NCBI GenBank assembly: GCA_030765245.1
Contig: JAVCCX010000187.1
Span: 1 to 6,662, forward strand
Source of the DNA: Candidatus Zophobacter franzmannii
GTDB lineage: Bacteria > Cloacimonadota > Cloacimonadia > Cloacimonadales > JAFGVF01
Length of the DNA stretch: 6,662 bases
Direction of reading: 5' to 3'
Made by a program: the position numbers and the translations under genes. Positions 1 to 6,029 of this stretch are shown one piece after another; the first letter of the stretch is position 1, and every line of letters begins with the position of its first letter. Under the pieces are notes generated by a model that was not told the origin of the DNA, did no database searches, and saw only the letters and a list, made by a program, of their open reading frames with translations.

Positions 1-2588
1 AGAGGGTCAAAAGATGTACCCCAATAATTATTCTGGGCATAGTAAGTTGGTGATTGGGCAAACTCATCAATTTCTAAATAAGGATGAGTCCCTACATTGG
101 TATGAATGATATTATACTTGAATGGAGAAGGGGTTGAGTAATCTTCGAAGAACAAATTACCTTTACCATTATTTACAATCATCTGATAGTCATTTTGAGT
201 GTTACCCTTCAATTCCCAAGAGCAATTATGTGCTGCATAGAGTCCTTGTGGTTCTCTGTAATTACCATAATTGTTCGAGTTTGAGGAGATGTCGTTTGAA
301 CCTGAAACTGAAGTAATAATACTATGATACAAGTATAGTCCCTGATCATTATGCCTGATATCATTATCAATAATATCTACACCTTTTGTTTCAAATAGCT
401 CTACACCAATATAGTTGTTTTCAATGATATTATTTTTTATCTCTACATTTCTATTTGAAGTTATAGAGATTGCAGGTACAAGCGAGTTGGATATAGTGTT
501 GTTTCTAATGGTAATTGAATCTGTTGGATCCAAATCAAGACTTGTAGACAGAATGTTAGAATACTCCATATCACAATTATCAATAGTAGTTGTTGAGTTT
601 GTGAACTCAAGCTGGCTTGACTCGAAGTCACAATTATCGAATACTGAGTTTACACTATCAAACTTAAAACTGATGTTGTTAAAAGAGTTGTCAGTAAACT
701 CAATCATTGATGTACTTGCAATATTGTTGAAATAAATCATTTGATCTTTACTGTCACTATCTGTAACAATTGAAGTATTTTCACCAATCGAGACTGCACA
801 ACCTAATCCGAATTCAAGCGTAGCACCCTCTTCTAAGAATATCTCAGCATCATCTCCAATAGTTATTGTACAGTTTTCAAAAGCAGCACTTTCTCCTTCA
901 AGAACTCTCAATTGACCATCCGGCAATGTGATAGTTGAGTTCTCAATAAGGCAGCCTTTACCTAACAATAGATTATTGTCACCTCCAGTTGTATATACAA
1001 AATCTCTTACATGGTTAGCTGATAAGAAAAGAGACCTGTATGCACTTAAACAACCTGCACCAAGGAGTGAAGTTGGTGCACTCGGTACAAAAGAAGCACT
1101 TGCTACAATCAACTCATCCTTGTGATGTGCGCCATTAACAATCTGACTCTTTAACTGAGGTGCAGTCATCCATGGATACATTTCTTTAACCATGCATACA
1201 ACTCCTGCTACCTGAGGTGCTGCAATTGATGTGTTATATCCATCAGTAAGAATGTACTCTACAGGTACACCTGGTTTAAAAGAAGTAGACCAAATACCCC
1301 AGCCAGGTGCATTGATGTTAACGGTATATTGTCTTGCAACAGAATTAGTGTCAGCATATGTTGGATAAAGATAATCACCATTGGAATCTTCACCTCCAAA
1401 TCTAGTTTGAATCCGGTAACTAGGGTTATAATCTCCTACAACAATTGTTGAATTTGAGTTTGCCCATTGATCATAAAAATGTTGAGTTGATATCTTATCT
1501 CCGTATGGGCGAGCTAACACAAGTACCATATCATTTAATTCACAAGCTTGGACCAAATTATTAAAGTTTCTTCCAACAAAACTAGCAGTTATGACCGTTG
1601 GAAAGTTGCCACCACCTAGTTCTGTAATAGCACCAGCAATATCTCCAAAAGAGTGACCAACTCCCGAGATTGATGCATTTGGGGCAACTCCGACGCTACT
1701 AGTATTTGTTAAAGTTGTCTGCTGTATTGAGGAAGCTTCTCCAGCTAACGCACCTGCACATAAAGTTCCATGATAATAGTCCTGGTACCAGTCGGACATA
1801 TCGAAGTTTTCATCATTGTATTGGCACGAAGTGGTGACATCGAGACTCCACTGATTTATAAGGTCTGGATGATTTTGATAGAATCCAGTGCCATCAGAGA
1901 GAAGCGCTAACTCCCCATCCCCTGTTACATATTGCCAAGCCCTATATGTATCATTATATTCTTGAGTATGATGCCATAATCCATTTGTTCCGTGATACAC
2001 ATGCGAGTACCCACCATAACCATGCTCATCACACTCATCTGGCCACCCATTATCTTCGTAACCAATTACAGGTACTCTCGATCCTGAAAAATGTTCTTGG
2101 AGAATTCCATAGTTCACATTACTAGTCTCAAACCAAGCATAATTACGCCAAATGCTGGTAATCGGATCATTGTGAATTGTGTAAAGGATATCCTCATCAT
2201 GCTCTTTTGACTCAGAGAATAAATAATCTCCAGGTTGGAATGCATGTATTGGAGTAGACTCAAATGTAATACTTTGAATATAACCTGTGCATTTTTCTTC
2301 ATATATTGAGGAAACTTCTTCAATATCAATAGTTGGGTTAGGAAAGTATAAAACAACAAAGTGATTGTGATTGACTGCCCATAATCCTTCAAGCTTTTTG
2401 TAATCATTACAACCATAGTAGGCATTTAGGCTATCAAGTACAGGTATTCCTACAACGACAATATCCTGAGAATTCAATTCAGGAGTTATAGCGTTATTGA
2501 ATTGAATGATTACTGATTTTCTGAAATCTCTAGAGTAAGCATTTAACACAATTAACACGAACATAAATACGAATAAGGTCTTTCTCAT
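1..2588 (-). CDS. Secreted S8 subtilisin-like serine protease with C-terminal parallel beta-helix (3' end outside window)
   Basis: The frame is open for 862 codons from ATG at 2588 and runs off the left edge without a stop. AAGGAG lies 6 bases before the start. Residues 1-19 are a signal peptide (MRKTLFVFMFVLIVLNAYS). Residues 20-200 look like a propeptide. The protease domain spans about 205-522: Asp232 in LLSDGTGFYQNHPDL, His273 in HGTLCAGALAG, Ser454 in NTSIAAPQVAG, closing with GAGCLSAYRSL. Asp-His-Ser order and spacing fit peptidase family S8. From about 537 onward the chain is Asn/Ile-rich with short repeated turns (IRNNTI, IKNNII, IIDNDI) and ends near NNYWG, typical of right-handed parallel beta-helix (PbH1) domains. 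The protein probably acts outside the cell or on its surface; a sorting tail like that of the upstream gene is expected beyond the window (inference). Odd points: an extra residue in the Asp motif, NTS instead of GTS, Gln instead of His in APHVAG, and Asp364 where the oxyanion Asn is expected. The substrate is unknown. Confidence 0.5.
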   Translation of the reverse strand, partial: MRKTLFVFMFVLIVLNAYSRDFRKSVIIQFNNAITPELNSQDIVVVGIPVLDSLNAYYGCNDYKKLEGLWAVNHNHFVVLYFPNPTIDIEEVSSIYEEKCTGYIQSITFESTPIHAFQPGDYLFSESKEHDEDILYTIHNDPITSIWRNYAWFETSNVNYGILQEHFSGSRVPVIGYEDNGWPDECDEHGYGGYSHVYHGTNGLWHHTQEYNDTYRAWQYVTGDGELALLSDGTGFYQNHPDLINQWSLDVTTSCQYNDENFDMSDWYQDYYHGTLCAGALAGEASSIQQTTLTNTSSVGVAPNASISGVGHSFGDIAGAITELGGGNFPTVITASFVGRNFNNLVQACELNDMVLVLARPYGDKISTQHFYDQWANSNSTIVVGDYNPSYRIQTRFGGEDSNGDYLYPTYADTNSVARQYTVNINAPGWGIWSTSFKPGVPVEYILTDGYNTSIAAPQVAGVVCMVKEMYPWMTAPQLKSQIVNGAHHKDELIVASASFVPSAPTSLLGAGCLSAYRSLFLSANHVRDFVYTTGGDNNLLLGKGCLIENSTITLPDGQLRVLEGESAAFENCTITIGDDAEIFLEEGATLEFGLGCAVSIGENTSIVTDSDSKDQMIYFNNIASTSMIEFTDNSFNNISFKFDSVNSVFDNCDFESSQLEFTNSTTTIDNCDMEYSNILSTSLDLDPTDSITIRNNTISNSLVPAISITSNRNVEIKNNIIENNYIGVELFETKGVDIIDNDIRHNDQGLYLYHSIITSVSGSNDISSNSNNYGNYREPQGLYAAHNCSWELKGNTQNDYQMIVNNGKGNLFFEDYSTPSPFKYNIIHTNVGTHPYLEIDEFAQSPTYYAQNNYWGTSFDP

Positions 2589-2602
2589 AACTCTCTCCTT
2601 TT

Positions 2603-4147
2603 TTATTTTACTAACAAGAGTTTTTCTATAAATCTTTTGTTTCGGTAGTGGATTTCTAGAAAATAAACCCCACTAGTAACTTTCTCATTAAAAACATTTT
2701 CTCCCTCCCATACAATGGTATGTTTCCCTCTGTGCATAAATTCTGATACTAAAGTCTTTACTAACTGCCCTTTGAGATTGTAAACTTTTACATCAACATC
2801 ACCAGAATTAGGGATATTGTATTCAATTGTTGTTGAAGGATTAAATGGATTGGGATAAATTGAGATTGGGCAACTTGATACATGTTGATTTACTGAATCT
2901 GTATTATTTGTGATTATAGACAATGTATAATATTTCACTAACTGACTATTGTCAATAATAAACATTTTGTCAAGCAAAGTAGTTAGTGTTGGATTGAAAA
3001 GACCTTCAGCAAAATCTTCTTGATGTTCAAGTACAAGATTTAGACTATTGTCGTAGACATGAAATCCATAGCCATTACTATCGTCAATTATTGGTATAAT
3101 AAAGCAATCTTGTAAAAATGAGTAACTATTAAAGTTGCTAGATAGAGGTATGTTTACAGAATACTCCATATCCCATTCAATTCCGTTATTTGTGAAAGTA
3201 CATAAATAGGTATTCGATTCAGTTACTGGGACTTGTTGATAAATAATGGAAAAACTATTCTCATTGATTTTCTTAAAACAACCATTTCGTGTACCCCAAA
3301 TCTCTATCGTATCTATCCGATTATCTTCGTATCTGATCAAATCAATAATCCAGTTGGGGCTACTTGGATTTCCAGGGAAATATGAGATAATGTTGCCTGA
3401 CTCAAAAGGGGTCAAGCGACTATGGTCTTGCTCAAAAGCTCCCCAATTAACATGTTCAGTATCAGCTTCAACGGAACTTACTATTGATAAATCGGTGTTG
3501 AACACTGTGTAGTTATCATTATTCATGTCATCAGGGTCAACTCCTCCAATGATTAAATAGTCACCTATATTAAACACAAACTGGAACATCCAATATCTCG
3601 TTTCAAAGAGGACTAATTCTTGAGTTGATAAATTGTATTTATAAAACTCGGTGTACCAGTCTAAAAAAACTCCTTCCCAATGATCATATGCAAAAACGAC
3701 TAATGAGTCATTTGCAACTGTACAATACCGTAATGTTTCTTCGAAGTAATTCATGTCACATATACCCAAGGCTTGGTTAAAATTAGCTATCATTTGTACA
3801 ATTCTAATACCAGAAGAATTTAAAATGAATAGGATTATTGAGTCTGAATTAAACATTCGCTCAAGTTCATATCCACCATAATCTCCAATAATAACAGAAG
3901 TTATCAGAGTTTGTTGAGAGAATTGCATACTACTATTCAATGTGAAATGGTAAAGATTGAAGAAACCATTTTCAAACTCAGAGCTATAGAAATGGACAAG
4001 AGTATCTTGATCTGCATCATATATAAATTCATCGTAGTCATAAGGGCAATTTAGAGTAGTAGCTTCAGAAATAGAATACTGAGGAACGCTAACTAATAAA
4101 GTTGAAAAAAGAGTAACAATACATACAATCAGTATTAAGTCTTTCAT
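2603..4147 (-). CDS. Exported beta-rich protein with C-terminal sorting (type IX-like/FlgD-Ig-like) domain, function unknown
   Basis: 514 residues. The frame extends to a TTG at 4171, but ATG at 4147 is preferred because GGAGGA sits three bases upstream and the protein then begins directly with a signal peptide (MKDLILIVCIVTLFSTLLVS). The body (about 30-425) has no recognised catalytic motif. It consists of alternating hydrophobic strands and Asp/Asn-rich turns with many aromatic residues, which would suit a beta-propeller or similar beta-rich fold; this is inferred from pattern only. Residues 428-514 form the tail seen on exported proteins of Cloacimonadota and related phyla: YPNPFNPSTTIEY, then DVDVKVYNLKGQLVKTL, GKHTIVWEG, TSGVYFLEI and a basic end, KRFIEKLLLVK. 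In families of this kind the tail directs type IX-type secretion and surface anchoring. The stop is 14 bases before the protease start, so the two are co-transcribed and the products may meet at the cell surface. Confidence 0.5.
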   Translation of the reverse strand: MKDLILIVCIVTLFSTLLVSVPQYSISEATTLNCPYDYDEFIYDADQDTLVHFYSSEFENGFFNLYHFTLNSSMQFSQQTLITSVIIGDYGGYELERMFNSDSIILFILNSSGIRIVQMIANFNQALGICDMNYFEETLRYCTVANDSLVVFAYDHWEGVFLDWYTEFYKYNLSTQELVLFETRYWMFQFVFNIGDYLIIGGVDPDDMNNDNYTVFNTDLSIVSSVEADTEHVNWGAFEQDHSRLTPFESGNIISYFPGNPSSPNWIIDLIRYEDNRIDTIEIWGTRNGCFKKINENSFSIIYQQVPVTESNTYLCTFTNNGIEWDMEYSVNIPLSSNFNSYSFLQDCFIIPIIDDSNGYGFHVYDNSLNLVLEHQEDFAEGLFNPTLTTLLDKMFIIDNSQLVKYYTLSIITNNTDSVNQHVSSCPISIYPNPFNPSTTIEYNIPNSGDVDVKVYNLKGQLVKTLVSEFMHRGKHTIVWEGENVFNEKVTSGVYFLEIHYRNKRFIEKLLLVK

Positions 4148-4172
4148 AAATCCTCCTAACATACTTCTCAAG

Positions 4173-4199
4173 ATTGTAAAATACTTAAAACACTGTCAA
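4173..4199 (-). promoter_or_regulatory. Candidate promoter of the secreted-protein operon
   Basis: On the minus strand, TTGACA (4199-4194) is followed after 15 bases by TACAAT (4178-4173), one mismatch from each end of the sigma-70 consensus set. Spacing is shorter than the usual 17. The predicted start of transcription near 4166 leaves a leader of about 18 bases containing GGAGGA before ATG 4147. Promoter rules in this phylum are not well known to me, so this is a candidate only. Confidence 0.5.
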
Positions 4200-4254
4200 T
4201 AATAATTTTTATAAAATTCATAACCTCAAGCAAGAGCTAGGTCATTGACAGTGT
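4190..4254. repeat. 11-bp perfect inverted repeat with outward TTGACA boxes
   Basis: ACACTGTCAAT at 4190-4200 and ATTGACAGTGT at 4244-4254 are exact reverse complements with 43 AT-rich bases between them. Each arm contains TTGACA pointing outward. The left arm is the -35 box of the candidate operon promoter. The right arm points toward the plus-strand gene at 4641 but has no -10 box at normal spacing. The pair may be an operator bound by a dimeric regulator or a divergent promoter relic; the sequence alone does not decide. Confidence 0.5.
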
Positions 4255-4302
4255 CTATTTTAATTTCCAGACTCACACATTTGCAATATCCACTCGCGCG
4301 TC

Positions 4303-4379
4303 TCTCGTGGGTCACGCGTGGGTCTCTCATGGAAGCCACGGGAGACCCACGAGAAAGGCACGGCAAACCTACGAGTAGG
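4303..4379. repeat. GC-rich palindromic element with competing hairpins
   Basis: This patch is far richer in G and C than its surroundings. CGTGGGTCTC (4317-4326) pairs with GAGACCCACG (4342-4351), and the stem continues inward through C4328-G4340 and TGG/CCA to a three-base loop. The same right side also pairs perfectly with an earlier arm: TCTCGTGGGTC (4303-4313) with GACCCACGAGA (4344-4354). Only one of the two can form at a time. A smaller palindrome, CCTACGAGTAGG, follows at 4368-4379. No T-tract follows, so it is not a standard intrinsic terminator on either strand. It could be a dispersed intergenic repeat or an RNA structure. The overlapping 70-codon open frame here is a by-product of the G/C content. 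Confidence 0.5.
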
Positions 4380-4573
4380 GACTGCAATTCTACTGCAACA
4401 CTGCTAGAAACTCAAATAGCTTTTCGCATTCCTAATCTTCAGGAGCCACGGAGATAATGCGGAATTTCAAATATCCCATTATTCACATTCAAGCAGTACA
4501 TAATAAAGTTGGTTATTATTCGGATGTAAATGACGATATTCGGAACTATTACTAATAGAGGGGAGTTTTTAAA

Positions 4574-4591
4574 ATGCAAAATGATGAATGA
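4574..4591 (+). other. Five-codon mini-ORF with strong ribosome site
   Basis: ATG at 4574 opens a frame of five codons (MQNDE) ending in TGA. It is preceded at 8 bases by GAGGGGAG (4558-4565), a better ribosome site than many in this window. It lies 50 bases before the 150-residue gene and just before the hairpin at 4599-4624, the layout of a leader peptide. It has no run of one amino acid that would suggest attenuation, and it could be chance or part of a dispersed repeat. Confidence 0.5.
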
Positions 4592-4598
4592 TTAGAGA

Positions 4599-4624
4599 TC
4601 CTACTTCGCCAAGGCTTCGTAGGA
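4599..4624 (+). promoter_or_regulatory. Hairpin in the leader of the 150-residue gene
   Basis: TCCTAC (4599-4604) pairs with GTAGGA (4619-4624). Inside is a symmetrical TTC/TTC internal loop and a short G-C extension around CAAG. The hairpin ends 16 bases before ATG 4641 and leaves the ribosome site AAGGGAG (4628-4634) free. It resembles palindromic repeats of the CTTCGCCAAGGCTTCG type that I recall as widespread in uncultured bacteria. A role in translation or mRNA stability is possible but unproven. Confidence 0.5.
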
Positions 4625-4640
4625 CTAAAGGGAGAATACT

Positions 4641-5093
4641 ATGAAAGTGAATTTGGATCTAATTGGTAGAGCCCTGATAGGTAAGATTGGGAAGCTCGTG
4701 TTTTACAAGTACAAGAAGAGTGATGTGTTGCTTGCTCGTGCCTGGGTTAAACCACGCAGGACAATCAACAATGATAACCTAAGTTCCATATCGACGAATC
4801 TATCAAGTTGCTACAATACAGCAACTGTGGACTATCGAAATGATTTGATAAACTACGCAACTCAACTAAATCTCGCAACTGTGGGAGAGAACTGCATATA
4901 TAATGCTTACAACTGCTTTGTGAAGATGATGTATGCTATGAATAGACTCTATCCAGCTATTGACCTAAAGACCATTACAGCAGATGATATTGTCTTCTAT
5001 GAACTTCCGGCTATATCTGTACGGATGGCTGTTGAAAATGATCTACTACCCAGAGTTAGGTATATTGATGGATTGGGTCATGAGATTGTTTGA
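4641..5093 (+). CDS. Small lineage-type protein of unknown function (150 residues)
   Basis: The 150-residue frame starts at ATG 4641 with AAGGGAG six bases upstream, and no better start is available. No signal peptide or membrane segment is visible, so the product is probably cytoplasmic. The N-terminus is distinctive: MKVNLDLIGRALIGKIGKLV followed by FYKYKKSDVLLARAWVKPR. A compact, helix-prone part (about 45-110, including CYNTATVDYRNDLINYA and CFVKMMYAMNRLYP) and an acidic C-terminal part follow. The opening GxxGKxGxLVxYxxxxxxxxR, then a basic WVKPRR stretch, is reminiscent of small structural-type proteins such as DUF6266, and I recall close relatives mainly from Cloacimonadota; neither was checked. 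No catalytic motif is seen. It stands alone, preceded by a hairpin leader, with no visible terminator behind it. Coding status is well supported, function is not. Confidence 0.5.
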   Translation: MKVNLDLIGRALIGKIGKLVFYKYKKSDVLLARAWVKPRRTINNDNLSSISTNLSSCYNTATVDYRNDLINYATQLNLATVGENCIYNAYNCFVKMMYAMNRLYPAIDLKTITADDIVFYELPAISVRMAVENDLLPRVRYIDGLGHEIV

Positions 5094-5127
5094 TGGTGGA
5101 GTACAATCCCTATTATGTAACAAATTA

Positions 5128-5157
5128 TTGACTTATTGAAAAGAGATGATTTATTAT
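5128..5157 (+). promoter_or_regulatory. Candidate sigma-70-type promoter before the cyclase stub
   Basis: TTGACT (5128-5133) is separated by 18 bases from TATTAT (5152-5157), each five of six to consensus. Transcription would begin near 5164 and carry the ribosome site AGAGGA before ATG 5195. The downstream gene is only a stub, so the promoter seems to have outlived its gene. Confidence 0.5.
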
Positions 5158-5194
5158 GAATCATAAATATTGAACTTTGAAAAGAGGAAAACTC

Positions 5195-5347
5195 ATGTCT
5201 GAATATCAAGAACAAGAAAAAACAGGTTTTGTCATTATGCTAGATATACTTGGTTTTAAGGAATTAGTTACTAATAATATGGAATATAACGAGTTTTTTA
5301 GAATTTGGAGAATAAATATTCCTGAATTGTCTATTGTATCTGCGTAG
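5195..5347 (+). pseudogene. N-terminal remnant of a class III nucleotide-cyclase-like gene
   Basis: The 50-codon frame starts at ATG 5195 with AGAGGA seven bases upstream and stops at TAG 5345-5347. Residues 11-25, GFVIMLDILGFKELV, match the first strand of the class III adenylate/guanylate cyclase homology domain (pattern FxDIxGF), where Asp17 is the expected first metal-binding Asp. A functional domain needs roughly 150 or more residues, with a second metal Asp and base-binding residues; none of these follows here. The last codons (SIVSA) may already lie in foreign sequence, because GCGTAGATGCG begins there. Cyclase domains starting with LDxLGF occur in many uncharacterised proteins and in antiphage pyrimidine cyclases (Pycsar), so the ancestor could have been a signalling or a defence gene; this is inference. 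No product with activity is expected. Confidence 0.5.
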
Positions 5348-5380
5348 ATGCGTACTATCAGCGGAGTTAATGGGAAGTAA

Positions 5381-5399
5381 AAATAAATGAGATTTATTT
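5381..5399. repeat. AT-only 8-bp hairpin
   Basis: AAATAAAT (5381-5388) and ATTTATTT (5392-5399) are perfect inverted copies around a GAG loop. It lies just behind the cyclase stub. It could be a weak end signal for the plus strand or a scar of insertion; it is too weak to call a terminator. Confidence 0.5.
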
Positions 5400-5404
5400 A
5401 GGGA

Positions 5405-5432
5405 TATAAGAAAAGGTCACTCGAAAGCGACC
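5405..5432 (-). terminator. Candidate intrinsic terminator for the minus-strand genes
   Basis: Read on the minus strand, GGTCGCTTTCGAGTGACC (5432-5415) forms a GGTC/GACC stem with one mismatch and two further pairs, directly followed by TTTTCTTAT. The T-rich tract is present only on this strand. It lies about 100 bases downstream of the Bro-N remnant stop and would end that transcript. The stem is short, hence moderate confidence. Confidence 0.5.
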
Positions 5433-5460
5433 TGAAAGTTGGACATTAAATTCTAAACAA

Positions 5461-5544
5461 TTAAAAGAACAGCTGTCTTTCTTCTTGTATCATTCGTTTC
5501 AAAAAAGGAGCAGCCCTACCCTTATCATACCATTTATTCTTCAT
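5461..5544 (-). CDS. Possible 27-residue ORF overlapping the end of the Bro-N remnant
   Basis: A minus-strand frame from ATG 5544 to TAA 5461-5463 reads MKNKWYDKGRAAPFLKRMIQ and then EERQLFF. It overlaps the last codons of the Bro-N remnant by 11 bases in another frame. No ribosome site is evident. The composition (basic and aromatic residues, amphipathic end) looks protein-like rather than random, so it may be the tail of another broken gene. I do not recognise it. Confidence 0.5.
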   Translation of the reverse strand: MKNKWYDKGRAAPFLKRMIQEERQLFF

Positions 5545-5873
5545 CTTTATCATGGGGTATCTCTTTAGTCTTGTTATAAGTCAGATTGTTTTCTTTTGAA
5601 ATAATAGTTCCGCCTCGCTTGGCTATATGTTTACTATCTTTCAATTCAACGGGTTTTTCCATCAGGAGCTTTTAATTTCAACTGTCGACAATTTGTCGAC
5701 AGTTCAATTCCTTCGTCCTTTCCCACACGCTTTTTCATTCTATACCAATAATCTCGGGGATTCGTGCTTTCAGTAAGGATAGCAATAACATCAATAACAG
5801 AAAACCACCACTGATTCTCTAAAAAGGTTTTTCTAATCTCTATACCGTTAAACATCGCTAATTTTGTTTCCAT
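5534..5873 (-). pseudogene. Bro-N family (phage antirepressor/DinD-like) gene with internal deletion and frame change
   Basis: From ATG 5873 (AGGAG upstream) the frame reads METKLAMFNGIEIRKTF, then WWFSVIDVIAILTES, NPRDYWYRMKKRV and ELSTNCRQLKLKAPDGK, a textbook Bro-N DNA-binding domain. It stops after TR at 5646. A longer start at 5942 is possible but adds residues atypical for the family. In another frame, from 5662 to the stop at 5534, the sequence reads DSKHIAKRGGT and IISKENNL, matching the C-terminal region of the same family (AxKGGxIAGNARKELExKTGKxVISKEN). The middle of the protein, usually about 130-150 residues, is missing, and a further 15 or so residues seem lost between GGT and ISKEN. 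Intact relatives are phage antirepressors or damage-inducible proteins and often sit in mobile regions. A truncated Bro-N peptide of 75 residues could still be made and might bind DNA; this is speculative. Confidence 0.5.
5680..5704. repeat. 25-bp perfect palindrome inside the Bro-N coding sequence
   Basis: AACTGTCGACAA (5680-5691) and TTGTCGACAGTT (5693-5704) are exact inverted copies around a single central base. On the minus strand they encode part of ELSTNCRQL, a conserved stretch of the Bro-N family, so the palindrome overlaps protein constraint. It may be a binding site for the protein itself or coincidence of codon choice. Confidence 0.5.
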
Positions 5874-6001
5874 CTTCTCTCCTATCAATTCACTGTGGGA
5901 ATCCCATTTTGCAATATCCAAATGGCAAAATAGCTCCTCCATAAATCCTCATTAATGACATATCACTTATAGAAATTTTCAAAGGGAAGGATTTTCTCAT
6001 T

Positions 6002-6029
6002 ATTTTACTTATCTAATTAAATCAGTCAA
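6002..6029 (-). promoter_or_regulatory. Candidate promoter of the Bro-N remnant
   Basis: On the minus strand TTGACT (6029-6024) is followed after 16 bases by TAAAAT (6007-6002), each five of six to consensus. Transcription would start near 5995, leaving a leader of about 120 bases to ATG 5873, or about 53 bases to the alternative ATG at 5942. Both boxes lie just upstream of a gene in the right direction. Confidence 0.5.

Larger units (their letters stand above)
4172..4640. other. Gene-free divergent intergenic region
   Basis: Between the starts of the minus-strand operon and the plus-strand gene at 4641 there are about 470 bases without a convincing gene. They contain, in order, the candidate operon promoter, the 11-bp inverted repeat, the GC-rich competing hairpins, an AT-rich stretch (about 4440-4560) in which no good promoter stands out, a five-codon mini-ORF and a hairpin before the next start. 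Confidence 0.5.

Noticed and set aside
122..1125. Plus-strand frames of 64, 106 and 65 codons
   Set aside because: They lie inside the continuous minus-strand protease/beta-helix frame, have no ribosome sites and show no recognisable motif.
2114..2425. Minus-strand frame of 103 codons
   Set aside because: It is an alternative frame within the protease propeptide; the 862-codon frame covers it with recognisable motifs.
3246..3512. Plus-strand frame of 88 codons
   Set aside because: It is antisense to the 514-residue exported protein and has no independent support.
4148..4171. Upstream TTG start for the 514-residue protein
   Set aside because: It would place the GGAGGA ribosome site inside the coding sequence and push the signal peptide inward.
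4303..4354. Intrinsic terminator between the divergent genes
   Set aside because: The hairpin is strong, but no T-tract follows on either strand and both flanking genes point away from it.
4245..4457. Plus-strand frame of 70 codons over the GC-rich element
   Set aside because: It runs through palindromic sequence, has no good ribosome site, and its Arg/Thr-rich composition follows from the repeat.
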